Source: Epilithonimonas hungarica (lineage in GTDB: Bacteria; Bacteroidota; Bacteroidia; Flavobacteriales; Weeksellaceae). Taken from it: 64,000 bases of DNA. A model generated the notes under the pieces. The model ran no database searches. It was not told the DNA's origin and was given only the letters and a program-made list of their open reading frames with translations. Location: positions 310,001 through 374,000 of the forward strand of contig NZ_FNBH01000002.1 in assembly GCF_900102265.1 (NCBI RefSeq), written 5' to 3'. The position numbers and the translations under genes are program-made. This document shows, in pieces, positions 40,801 through 49,800 of the stretch. Positions within the stretch are counted from its first letter, which is position 1; each line of letters starts with the position of its first letter.

Positions 40801-41143
40801 TCTTGATTCTTACTCCAAAATTATGAGTTGTAGAAGTTGACAAAGCACCAATACTTCTATCTGAAGCACTACTCGTACCGTAATTGTAACAGCTATTGGA
40901 ATTGGCATTTCCGTCTGAAACCGGCAAAGTACCAGAGCTAATGTACCAACCAGTTAAAGTTGTATTATTTGTAAAAGTTGTTGCCGTAGTACTTAAGCCA
41001 TTAAAATCCTGAGAATAGGTCTGTGGTAATGAAGTTATACTTACCTGCCCCCAGACTCCGATCGTAAAAAACAAAACGGCAAAGAACAGATACCGTTTTA
41101 GAAAATGAACCAAGACCTGGTCATTCAGTAAATTTTTTTTCAT
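34844..41143 (-). CDS. Giant T9SS-secreted protein with jelly-roll, repeat and FN3 domains
   Basis: 2099 residues. Approximate layout: signal to 33 (ending GVWGQ); a jelly-roll-like domain opening SITSLPQTYSQDFNGLS (33-230); a long Ser/Thr/Asn-rich beta-repeat region with NLTVNG, NGTFQINAGG and GNLNLG coils (230-1000); a choice-of-anchor/MAM-like domain (YSQGFNSTTIPTCW, about 1030-1180); an anchor-D-like beta domain; an FN3 domain (about 1301-1536) with another jelly-roll inserted in its middle; the C-terminal module shared with the other three giants; and a T9SS type A sorting domain (2027-2099, KSDFTVYRDGEVYVVHST to TKKIIK). It is likely a surface adhesin. It is transcribed alone, with its own terminator. 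Confidence 0.85.
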   Translation of the reverse strand: MKKNLLNDQVLVHFLKRYLFFAVLFFTIGVWGQVSITSLPQTYSQDFNGLSTTATTFTNNTTLTGWYISSGTLPVSDGNANSNSCYNYGTSSASDRSIGALSTSTTHNFGVRIKNNSTVAIASFDIAFNGEQWRQNSTAQTLVFEYQISSSAITSLTSGTWTAASSFDYTGINTGTAGPLDGNLTANRTAKSGTLTVNVPAGSEIFLRWTKSGSSSPGLAIDDLSITARAAGITSAQTGNWADGTTWVGGVAPTSSQNAVIASGHIVTVASAVTRNSGTSTTVTGTLAAAATYTNDGTTTINGTFQINAGGYANGTTNLTYGTAGTLVFNHSNSTDYGVSGGSYWPITNGPVNVTLNANSPISLGFARTVTGVFATSAALTGASNLTVNGTDQINSTSASFDSAVNYGASSTLVYNSGSTFNRGNEWNNNPNSVTIQNNTTLNYPNGWGAITRTLNGNLTVGTGSALYMDWGSPSPGVGTLTVKGNVLANGNISLGNQPGGDLVIGGNFINTATFNANGRKVTFNGSAGQSITGATSFAYLEYNSTAGTNVLTINNDITVSNELRFTTGLVSLASGVNVNIANNASIVATSGNFNSASTNGTINFLGTGTTTGTINFYPSVAQTPSGLLGVSYSTGTTIQNVLTLNSNSYVTSAPKYATGSTLVYNNTGTYARGVEWGSVGTTFPANGYPHNVTIQNGTALNIETGLTGTLRANGNLNLGVATSAGSLSMQNTGNALEIKGNVNLGNSTGTSTLTLSTNVGGDLSVAGNWVKNATNGVLVNNNRAVAFNGTSAQTLTGATTFDYLTINNSAGLTLNNAVNVNQTLNLTSGKITIGNNDLTIASTGNINGNSNSSYVVTLGTGQLKRTVGPSATVFPVGSASAYNPITFTNVGTSDVFGVILTSGTVPNVQDATSTVNDRWLVSEATAGGSTLTVVPQWSTSDQGINFASGNQTYVGFYNGTSWTQNAATVSGSNPYTATGASAFSPSVLSGTQYFAIGKDNAFICGTTPIAYSQGFNSTTIPTCWSTTIIPTSTQTGTKISFVTSSTNPNPGLQEGTHFVRYNSYSNGNGGAGSEERLGSNPLSSIGIASVDVEFYMYNDSGYSDKLTEGIQVQYSLDGTNWTDVSGAYFQRYATSNAWNLKKITLPVACANATKFYVGFKFRSEYGNNIYLDNVVVKQSPPTLFVNGTSSATLSFGTNDIGSTVTAQTFSLSGANLTGAPSNVTLTVPSDFQISSDAGTTWGSSVTVPYATSTLAAHDISVKYIPTTCGNASSGTITFSGGGVSTYPVVSLSGTAILAKPVTNETDITATTFTANWSAVSGASGYELDVYRKTETNKTLFENFETGLPTGYTTGTATLGTGVWSGARFIKGSTQPNSGSSVLQLESSSNSYLQTPALENISSISFWMAGSNAAVSLKVQYSYDDVNWLPVDATTPTYYGAVTKQLFTVNLAAPIPGLAKIRFLRFGSAVYIDDVTINYTETTYDHVSNYNPYVISGGAVVSQLVTGLTPNTQYYYKVRATQGSCKSIDSDERSVTTNNIVIWTNNAWTNGTGPTANLDAIVRDNYSTSSTGSFTAKDLTVEDTGKVTIGSGDYVKVEGILTVNNNVAKDNFVILTGGNLLQTSTATNDVNGIIQAQRSVADINNDLNTAMDYVYWSSPVSGQATTGSTGFSPGTPANRFYEYNESKDTFKATMDGTFVSGKGYAVRAETGLNPETNANYIDGYSKIYKFNGVPNNGDININLIRTNTTGNTGIGFNLVGNPYPSNMDFRELYAANSSVIYNTAYFWTNNVFVKTQAGTGYAQNNYAVYNGTGGNAATQAAGGSGDTTVPDGLVSIGQGFIVQAKNQGTSSLMFKNSYSTGHDLRLAGTSHFYQKQSSEAKNRFWIKLKTPNDLVNTQLIGYMSGASNEFEQDFDAETLSTSSDVFYSILGSRQLLIQGRSENFTTNDVVPVGANFYQDGIYSIGLDRVEGIFENGQKVYLKDNLLNKVVDLSQGDYNFSASKGLNNTRFEIVYKGNDVLGVDGLSKSDFTVYRDGEVYVVHSTKKLGKVEVYDVSGRMLRSFNSAETIMKIDMSDVSNGIYIIKVENSGDTKTKKIIK

Positions 41144-41382
41144 ATTATGTTTCTATTTATTTTTTTTAGATTCTAATGAAAGACCCTATTCATAAGGATT
41201 TCATTAAAAATAATTTCACAGCCTGCTTTGATTTAGAATCAAAAAAATCAGATCCATTCAAATCAGCCCGCTAAATTAATTATTTTTTAAATATACTGGT
41301 AAAAAATTTATAATATTTTAAATTATACAATAAATAAAGGATTTTATAAATTATATTTAAAATAAAAATTTGAAATTATGAA

Positions 41383-41412
41383 TAAAAAAAAGACACCATA
41401 AATGGTGTCTTT
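41383..41412 (-). terminator. Terminator of the 41435-46423 gene
   Basis: AAAGACACCAT and ATGGTGTCTTT pair around a minimal loop, with a plus-strand A run on the left giving the minus-strand U tract, 23 bases after the stop codon. Confidence 0.85.
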
Positions 41413-41434
41413 TGCTGATTATTTAAAAATAATA

Positions 41435-44400
41435 TTATTTTACTATTTTTTTAGTTTTTACATCTCCTAAGTTTTCAACCTTCAATATATAAACTCCATT
41501 AGAGAATGCAGAAACATCAATTCTTACGGTTGTTTCATTGGTACTCAACGCCTTCATCAATCTTCCAGCTGTATCATACAACTCTACTTTCCCTAACTTC
41601 TTAGAAGAAGTGACCACATAGCTGTTTCCATCTTTGTAAACAACGAAATCAGATTTCGCAGCAGCATCCGTAGCAAGAACAGCATCTTCTTTGTAGATAA
41701 TTTCGAAACGTGTTTCATCTGTACCCTTTACTCCTTGGAAGGCATAATCTCCTTGTGACAAATTCACGACTTTGTTAAGAACTTTATCTTTTAGATAAAT
41801 ATTTTGAGAGCCATCGAAAATACCTTCTCTATTTTTGATGGAAATTTTGTATTCTCCATCTTTAGAATAAACATTTCCTAGTGCCACTTTATCCTCTGAA
41901 TTGAACTCTGCTCTACCATGGATAGCCAGTTTTCTGCTTCCTAATGTAGAATAGAACGCATCAGAACCGATCACAAACAATTCTCCATCATAGTTGATCT
42001 CGAAACCGTTAGTTGCCTCAGGGACATAAGCCACCAAAATAGTGTTGCCAACATTGGCCGGCGAGGTAAATGTCAACCAGAAACGGTTCCTATTCGCTTT
42101 TTTACTGTTGTAGAAAACAGCATTCGGATCATAACCTATTCTCATATCATTATTGAATTCCAACGATTGTCCTTTGCCTGCAACTTTAGCTTTCACAATG
42201 AAGCCTTGTCCTACTTTCAAAACACCATTTGGTATTCCTTCATAATCTTCCGGAACGCTAGGGTCCGGATCCACCGCACCTGTTCCACCACTCAGATTGT
42301 ATATAGCATAATTATTTCCTGTATAGTTATTCCCTGCCTGCTGTGTTACTGTAAGATCATTATTGGTCCAAAAATAAGCCGTTCCATAGATTTTAGATGA
42401 GTTTGCATTATACAGATTATCAAAGCTTATGTTAGACGGATAAGGATTAGCTACCAAATTATATCCTTTTTCACAGCCTTCTTCAGAAGCGCAAGAATTA
42501 CTAAGAGCCTGTGAATAAAGAACACCATTATTGATTTTACCTGTAAACAGGAATTCGTTCGCCGGGTCAACATCAAACTTGTTCATTCCTCGTATTGCAT
42601 ATCCTCTACCTGTTTCAAAAACTGATTGAGAATTCAGTCCCGCGCTTACAAAATAATCATTGGACTCATTATATATATAGAATCTGTTCCATGGTGTTCC
42701 ATCTCCAGTGTTACCACCGGATTGGTTGTAACCTTCGGAGAAACTGTAAAGATTCTGACCGCTTATCGGAGAGCCCCAGAAAGTATAACCCATCTTTGGC
42801 ATTGTCGCCGTTCTTTTTACAATAATAGAATAATTAGTAGGATTGGCATCTGCACCTGATGACTTCTGCACCAGGTTAGCATCACTTTCAAGAACTAATT
42901 TGTTATCAGCAGGAAGTATAATGTTTCCATAAACGACAACATCCTGTTGTGGTTGGATCGTGAGTGAACCTGTACTGGTGATAGTCAGATTCTTAGTCTC
43001 AAAATTAGTGTTATTTGTGTAAGCTCCAATAATCTCCGCATCAAGCGTTTCATCAGGACCGACATTAGCATTACTCCAGCCAGAGCCATCCCAAACCACT
43101 GCATTGGTAGTTTTCACTGCTACTTCATTAGAATTTGCAGTCTCATTAGAACCATTAACCGCTCTGACCACATAGTAATACTGTGTATTACGATTCAGAT
43201 TATCAAAAACCCTGGTGTACACAGAAGGCTGAGGCTCCTGAGCCGGTATATTAAATGGCGCACCAGGAATCAGCACTTGGGTTGTGCTTGTTTCGTTATA
43301 AGTGTAGTAAACTTTAATACTGCTTAGACGTGGTGCAGAACTAGCAACAGTACTTGTATTTTTTATTTTAACATTAGAGACCGCTGAAAGTCCAGAAATC
43401 ACAGTAGTTCCTGTACCTGCCGGGAAAGAACCGGTACCTGCAGCCGATGTTGATCCATCTACAAAGTAGCTGTAAGATGCAGCCTGACTGCCGGTGCCTC
43501 TTTCAAATTCTATTCCGGTAACCGTTACTCCTCCGCTAATATTAAGAGTAAATGTATTTCCATTTCCATTAGAGGTATTACCATACAATCTAATTCCAGG
43601 ACCAGTTGTAAAATAGGCCGGATCAGTTCCTGACTCATTGGTCTCAGTAGTAAACGATAGTTGGCCATTCGCTATCATACCATCAGGGAAGGTTTCAGCA
43701 TTCACAAATCCATAACTGCTAAATGCTTGAGTTATATCTGTATTAACCGGTGTAGAAGCAGTTTCTTTAGTATAAACATCCAATTTGTAGCTATCCGCAT
43801 CCAAAACAGAGTTCCAGTTAGCAACAAATCCCGTTCCCAATACATTGGTTGCAGCATTTGCCACAGGAACCAATGATGTATCAAAGTTTACTGTAAGACT
43901 GATACTTGCATCGTATGCATTATAGTTTGCATTTGCATCCGCATGTGCGGTGATTCCTGTAGTCCCGACCCCGGTAATTGTCACCGTATTTCCTGAAACA
44001 GTAGCTACGCCAGCATTTGGTGTATCAGTTATAGCATAAGTTACAGTTTGTCCGCCAGTTGTGGTAACAGCAGCAGGTAAGTTGAAAGGCGCATCCGTAG
44101 ATAGTTTTGTGATATTGCTTCCGAATCCTGTCAATGCCTGATCAGCTTTGGCTATAGTAAATGCAAACGCTGTAGAGCTAGCCGTATTGTAGTTGGAACT
44201 TTCAGCTACTGTAGCTATAGCAGAATACGAACCTGCATTGGTTGGTCTGGTTGCAGATGGACCGTACGTATTGCCTCCGTTTTCTGTACCGGAATAGGAA
44301 TAAGTTGCGGTTCCAGCAGCAGAAGGCGTCACTGTAGAAGTAGCAGGCCCCTGAGCTAGACCGTTAAATGTATAAGAATTACTTCCTGTGACCACTACAG

Positions 44401-46423
44401 TAGGCGTCGCCTTTGCAATATCAGCAGTCAAGCCGGTCGGTTGCGTCAATGTATAATAACCAGCCATAGTTCCCGTCAATGTGCTTGTAGAAGTTACCGG
44501 CTTATCCTGACCCGCATTCGCATCATCGAAATGAGCAGATAACGATAAGTCTACATCATCACCATTTATAAAACCATTCGCTGTACCTGTTAATATAGCT
44601 GTAGTATTACCATCGTAGACTTTATCTGAAACTACCGGATTAGAAATCGTCACCTCTTTTTGAGCTACCGTAATCACCAAAGTTGCCTCATCACCTGTTC
44701 CACCTTCATTAGTAGCCGTCAGCGCAACATCATAATCACCTGGCGCAACAGCCGGAGTCCCTGTGATTTCGTGAGTTGTAGAATTGTAGCTTAATCCAGC
44801 CGGCAACCCGGAAACACCGAATGATGTAGGATTATTGGAAGCCGTCACAGTATACGTTGTAGCCGTTATGCCATAGGTCATAGACCATGTCAATGGACTG
44901 GTGATCTGCGGTACCGGAACAGATGTTATCTGAAAATTAAAGTCATCTGATACTGCACTTGCGTAATTATTGTCAGCTGCTAATGTGGCAACTGCTTTAT
45001 AAGTTCCAACAGCCGTTGGCCTTGTTGTACTCTCTACATAGCTTGTAGAACCCACACCAGTATAATGGAAGGTTACCGACCCCGAAGATCCAGTGTGGTC
45101 GTAAGTTGTTGGTCCATGCTCGCTTCCATTAAATGCATATGAATTATCTCCTGTAACGCTAATAGTAGAGCTTGCTTTATTGATCGTAAACGCCAAAGGC
45201 GAAGAACTTGCCGACCCATAGTTTCCAGACGCTGCAACAGTCGCAATCATCTGATATTCACCAGCATTAGTTGGACTAGTAGCAGTTGACCCATAAGTAA
45301 CACCTCCGTTCTCCGTTCCCGAATAGCTATAAGTATAGCTGTTACCAGTACCAGTATTCGTGGCAGACGCAGGGCCTTGGGCAGCACCGTTATAAGTATA
45401 TGTTGTTGTTCCTGTAGCGGTAACAGTTGGCGTCGCCGGAACAGTAGTAACGCTTACCGTAGTTGTGGCATTGTTATAATTAGCCGTATCTGTTGGCGTG
45501 AAAGTCACACCATAGCTTGCGGTACCTGCATTAGGAGCAGTAGTTGGCGTTGTGAAAGCGAACGTTCCTGGTACACTTGCCGTAAACCCACTGATTGTTG
45601 AAGAGGCTAATGTTTGCCCATATGTTATATTAGTTGCGGAACCAGTACCAGAAATAGTTGGTGTCGTTTTGGCTGGATTAAGCGTAATTTTAAAATTATC
45701 CAATGCTAGACCTTGAGCATTTCCAGCAGCCGAACCTGTATATGCCCAAGCCAAATAATGAGTAGTTCCATTTGCTATTGAAAGATTCGTAATCGTAAAT
45801 GATTTAGCCACAGTTGTAGGGGGATTCACTACCGCATTAGCTCCATCAGCAGCGTATGCCTGGTTCCCGTTTGTTACAGCAGTGTTGACAGCTGTAGCCG
45901 TAGCTCCATGATAAAAATTAAAATCTCGTGCATTTGTACCAGTTCTATATTTTTCATAGTCATAGTTTATTGTTACCGAACCTACAGTAGCGCCTGTATT
46001 ATTAGTAAATGCATAGATAATATATCTCGGAATCGAATAACTTCCTGAAGTTATAAAACCCACCGCCCTGTCTGTAGCTGAAGCAGCTATTCCGTTTGCA
46101 AAGTTATATGTACCACCTGATGAAGTCCCAGTCAGTACTCCCGTGCCTGATGTACCTCCAACTTGCGTTGTAGCAGTAGTCCCTGTATTCCAGTTTGCAG
46201 TAGTATTTACTCTAAAACCCGTTGGTAGTGTTGCTGTACCAGATGTACCAATACCATCAAAGTTTTGACTCACTTCTGTGCTTAAAGACGTAATACTTTG
46301 TTGTCCAAAACTTAGTTGCGAAAGTAGAAATGATAAAGCAATCATACCATTTTTTTGAAAGAGCCTCAAAAAACCATCCCCTCGCTTAACAAGAATGCAA
46401 TCAGTTAGTAATTTTATTTTCAT
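41435..46423 (-). CDS. Giant T9SS-secreted protein with MBG, He_PIG and YDG repeats
   Basis: 1662 residues. Approximate layout: signal to 40; an N-terminal jelly-roll domain (SITSLSTEVSQNFDGIG, to about 250) related to that of the 34844-41143 protein; MBG-like repeats with TYTYNGAAQGP, SYAFNGSEHGP and SYTFNGLAQGP, each followed by a Y(S)SGTENGG-type strand; a He_PIG Ig-like domain (about 501-581, GLPAGLSYNSTTHEITGTP); a YDG domain (VSDKVYDGNTTAILTG, about 591-660); an FN3 domain with an inserted beta domain (about 861-1104); the shared C-terminal module; and a T9SS type A sorting domain (1588-1662). These repeats are typical of filamentous adhesins. It has its own promoter candidate and terminator. 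Confidence 0.87.
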   Translation of the reverse strand: MKIKLLTDCILVKRGDGFLRLFQKNGMIALSFLLSQLSFGQQSITSLSTEVSQNFDGIGTSGTATLPTGFRVNTTANWNTGTTATTQVGGTSGTGVLTGTSSGGTYNFANGIAASATDRAVGFITSGSYSIPRYIIYAFTNNTGATVGSVTINYDYEKYRTGTNARDFNFYHGATATAVNTAVTNGNQAYAADGANAVVNPPTTVAKSFTITNLSIANGTTHYLAWAYTGSAAGNAQGLALDNFKITLNPAKTTPTISGTGSATNITYGQTLASSTISGFTASVPGTFAFTTPTTAPNAGTASYGVTFTPTDTANYNNATTTVSVTTVPATPTVTATGTTTYTYNGAAQGPASATNTGTGNSYTYSYSGTENGGVTYGSTATSPTNAGEYQMIATVAASGNYGSASSSPLAFTINKASSTISVTGDNSYAFNGSEHGPTTYDHTGSSGSVTFHYTGVGSTSYVESTTRPTAVGTYKAVATLAADNNYASAVSDDFNFQITSVPVPQITSPLTWSMTYGITATTYTVTASNNPTSFGVSGLPAGLSYNSTTHEITGTPAVAPGDYDVALTATNEGGTGDEATLVITVAQKEVTISNPVVSDKVYDGNTTAILTGTANGFINGDDVDLSLSAHFDDANAGQDKPVTSTSTLTGTMAGYYTLTQPTGLTADIAKATPTVVVTGSNSYTFNGLAQGPATSTVTPSAAGTATYSYSGTENGGNTYGPSATRPTNAGSYSAIATVAESSNYNTASSTAFAFTIAKADQALTGFGSNITKLSTDAPFNLPAAVTTTGGQTVTYAITDTPNAGVATVSGNTVTITGVGTTGITAHADANANYNAYDASISLTVNFDTSLVPVANAATNVLGTGFVANWNSVLDADSYKLDVYTKETASTPVNTDITQAFSSYGFVNAETFPDGMIANGQLSFTTETNESGTDPAYFTTGPGIRLYGNTSNGNGNTFTLNISGGVTVTGIEFERGTGSQAASYSYFVDGSTSAAGTGSFPAGTGTTVISGLSAVSNVKIKNTSTVASSAPRLSSIKVYYTYNETSTTQVLIPGAPFNIPAQEPQPSVYTRVFDNLNRNTQYYYVVRAVNGSNETANSNEVAVKTTNAVVWDGSGWSNANVGPDETLDAEIIGAYTNNTNFETKNLTITSTGSLTIQPQQDVVVYGNIILPADNKLVLESDANLVQKSSGADANPTNYSIIVKRTATMPKMGYTFWGSPISGQNLYSFSEGYNQSGGNTGDGTPWNRFYIYNESNDYFVSAGLNSQSVFETGRGYAIRGMNKFDVDPANEFLFTGKINNGVLYSQALSNSCASEEGCEKGYNLVANPYPSNISFDNLYNANSSKIYGTAYFWTNNDLTVTQQAGNNYTGNNYAIYNLSGGTGAVDPDPSVPEDYEGIPNGVLKVGQGFIVKAKVAGKGQSLEFNNDMRIGYDPNAVFYNSKKANRNRFWLTFTSPANVGNTILVAYVPEATNGFEINYDGELFVIGSDAFYSTLGSRKLAIHGRAEFNSEDKVALGNVYSKDGEYKISIKNREGIFDGSQNIYLKDKVLNKVVNLSQGDYAFQGVKGTDETRFEIIYKEDAVLATDAAAKSDFVVYKDGNSYVVTSSKKLGKVELYDTAGRLMKALSTNETTVRIDVSAFSNGVYILKVENLGDVKTKKIVK

Positions 46424-46451
46424 AACAAATTATTTATCATATATAATTTCA

Positions 46452-46459
46452 CAAAATTA
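46452..46459 (-). promoter_or_regulatory. -7 element of the 41435-46423 gene
   Basis: TAATTTTG on the minus strand, 28 bases before the start codon, fits TAnnTTTG. No TTG occurs at the -33 distance. Confidence 0.35.
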
Positions 46460-46639
46460 AGATATTAATAGATATGGTAAAAGAAATAATTATTATTTTT
46501 ATCGATATTACAATTAAATTAGCAGTTAGTTCACATTGTAATCAATGATTTGTAAAAAATATTTCGTATAAGCAACACATATGTGACATTTACTTATTTC
46601 TAATAATCATCACAAACATCCGCATAAACAATCCCAATC

Positions 46640-46674
46640 AAAACACATCATCCAAAACACATCATCCAAAACAA
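46640..46674. repeat. 14-base tandem repeat, 2.5 copies
   Basis: AAAACACATCATCC occurs twice in direct succession and is followed by AAAACAA, half of a third copy. It lies in the spacer about 220 bases upstream of the 41435-46423 gene. Copy number could vary by slippage. Confidence 0.7.
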
Positions 46675-46742
46675 TTAAATTTCCGCATGTTTTGTTTTCC
46701 ATGATTTTCAAGAGAGTTGGCAATGAATAAAATTATTATTAT

Positions 46743-46783
46743 AAAAAAGCCTTTCAAAGTTTAAAACTTTGAAAGGCTTTTTT
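46743..46783 (-). terminator. Terminator of the 46801-52650 gene
   Basis: A perfect 20-pair inverted repeat with arms centred on GCCTTTCAAAGTTT and AAACTTTGAAAGGC around a single base, with A/T runs at both ends. It lies 18 bases after the stop codon and could also stop transcription on the other strand. Confidence 0.9.
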
Positions 46784-46800
46784 ATAATAAATTGTATATC

Positions 46801-49800
46801 TTACTTTATGAATTTCTTTGTTTTCAAGTCTCCAGAGTTCTCAATCTTAAGTATATAAACACCATTTGATAAAATTGTGGTGTCAAATCTTGCTTCCGTG
46901 CCATTCACAATTGCAGCCTTGACCAGTTTCCCGGAAGCATCATAAATCTCAACCCTTCCTAGTTTCTTAGTTGATTTGATAACCTGCTCGTTATTATCCT
47001 TATAGACCATAAAATCAGATTTAAGGTCAGCTCCAACACCCAGCACTTCTTCCGCCTTATAGACAATCTCGAAACGGGTGTGATCGGTACCTTTCACAGC
47101 TTGGAACATGTAATCTCCATTGGTCAGATCGATGATTTTATCAAGTAATTTATCTTTCAAATATATTTTTTGCCCATTATCGAAAACACCTTGTTTATCA
47201 GCAATCGATATCCTGTAATTTCCATTTTGAGAATAGACATTTCCCAAAGCCACTTTATCTTCTCTATCAAAGGCAGACCTACCCTGTATCGCTAATTTTC
47301 TGCTCCCTAACAGAGAATAGAAAGAATCCGAACCTATTACAAACAACTCCCCGTCATAATCGATTTCAAAATCATTGGTTGCAGAAGGGATATAACCGAC
47401 CAGCACTGTATTTGAAACACTAGAAGGAGATATCAATTTCAGCCAAAATCTATCATTATTTTTATTATTTTTATTATTAAAGAAATTGCCGTCATCCGTA
47501 GAACGCATGTCATTGGTAAAATCAAGAGGCTGATCTTTTCCCGCCAGTTTTGTTTTGATGATGAATCCCTGTCCTACTTTGATAATATTACTTGGAGCCA
47601 GGCCTGCAGAGCCAGATTGATTTGGATCTCCATCTATTTGAACCGCAGGAGAGCCGCCGGTAAGATTATAGACAGCATAATTATTACCAGAATAGCCAGC
47701 TCCCTGTTGTTGTGTAACCGTCATGTCGTTATTGGTCCAAAAATAGGCCGTTGCGTATATTTTAGAAGAATTGGCAGCATAAAGCTTATCAAAATCGATA
47801 TTGGACGGATAAGGATTCCCTACGAGATTATAACCTTTCATATCATTGGTATACTTCAAAGAAGCAAACGATAATTCACCGTTATTTGGCACACCTGCAA
47901 ATGCGAATTCATGCGATACGGTTGGCATCGATGTACTGAAGTTATCCATACCACGAATAGCATACCCTCTCCCAGTTTCGAACACAGAAGAGTCATTCAA
48001 CAAGAAAGCTCCTGTATTTTTAAACATGTCTGTTGCTTCGTCATAAACCCAAAACCTATTCTTAGGCGTACCTCCTACCTGTCCTCCATTTGAGAACGCA
48101 TAAAGATTCTGAGCGTTGACTGGCGAGCTCCAATAGTTGTAACCCATTTTGGGAAGCCTGCCTTTTCTTGCAGACACAATATTTCCAATGTTAACTGCAT
48201 CAGAATCCTGCATGAGCTGTGCATTAGTTCCAAAATTAAGTGCCCCACCGTAGTTAGAAATCCCCTTATGGGCATACAGGACGTTAGAAGTCGTATGATC
48301 TGCCGTTTCAGAAATAATTAAGCTTCCGGCGCTTACCGTTGTTAGGCCATTCACAATAATGTTTCCGGGAGCCGCCGTTTTCACCCCAGCTGTAGAAATT
48401 ATCAAATTATGATAATCCAAACTATTGGTCACTATTTGATCGGCACCTGTATAGTCTATCGAAGAACCTGATTCTAAAGTAATTGTTGGATTATTGGTAT
48501 TTTTAATAGCCGTAGTAGAAGCTCCGCTAAAGCCATTATCATTATTAACCTTGAACCTCGCTCCGTTTTTCACTATGAAGTTTCCATTTTCCTGGAAAGT
48601 CAGCCCTCCATTAGTTGTAGTTCCCGCAACCACATTACTTCCTGAAATAATAACGTTCGCATACTGAGGTGCTAAGCGAATTTGTGTGGCAGAGGTTCCT
48701 GTAAATTCTATATTGGTTCCTGATGCCAGATTATAAGACCCACTGATATCCGGTTTTACACCAGAACCTGCCAAACGAAAAGTCCCGGCAACCATTGTAA
48801 GACCAGTTGTAGAATTACCAAATGTATTATTGGAAACATCCAATATAGTATTACTCCCATCTATAGCAACCGTACCAGCGATGGCTGCAATGCTACCCGT
48901 AGTACTTTTTGTACCACTCCCTGTAAAGAGTAGATTTTGATAATCTGCCCTGGACGACACTGTTTGAGCACCATCTAGCGCATAATGAACCGTAGCACCC
49001 GCATTAATAGTAACGGGAACGGTAGGCACACTAGAATTACTACCGGTGAACCCTTGTGCATCCTTTGTAACAAATGTTCCATTTATTACAATTGCTGCTC
49101 CACTTCCCCCACTTGTAATCTGGTTTTCACCATTATTATCAAATGCAGCATTCTCCCCAATGGTCATTACACCTCCCAAAGCCAGACTGTTTCCCGCACT
49201 ATTGAGTGAAAACTTAGAAGTTCCGTTGATATTAACAGCTCCTGAAACTATCAAACTTCCCATTCTGTTAGATACAACTTCTGCATTGTTAAAAGTAAGG
49301 CTTGCAGGATTCCCTATGGTTCCTGTTGGAAAAGGAGTAATTGTATTAGTATTGAACAAATAGTTGGCACCCGCTATAAACTGTGCTGTTCCGTTATTAG
49401 AAGTGGAACCAGTTGCGCCAAACGACCTCAAGCTACCCGTAGTATTGGTCCCTCCAAATCCGTGAGCATTGGATGTACTTAACACAGCTCCATTTGCAGT
49501 AACAAATCTTGCAACATTATTTCCTATGATCGACTTATCGTCAAAGTCAAGAGTCCCTTTTACTGTAAAATAGGAAACAGGTCCTGTATTACTCCCCAAT
49601 GTCAGATCGGTATTTAATTTTGCATAGTAGCCAGCATCTACTTCATAACTCGTGTAATCAGAATTCTCTCCCGAGTAGCTGATCTGGGATGGCATAGAAG
49701 AGGTACCTCTAAAAACAAAACCTCTTGCCTGTGATGATGAAGTTGTTTGATAAACACCATTTCCTGTGTGGGTCAGATTACCAGAAATCGCAATATAATT

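Larger units (their letters stand above)
46424..46800. other. Gene-free spacer between two giant T9SS genes
   Basis: It contains a -7 box for the 41435-46423 gene, a CACATATGTG palindrome at 46576-46585, a 14-base direct repeat at 46640-46674, and the strong terminator of the 46801-52650 gene. No ORF or RNA gene is recognised. Confidence 0.6.
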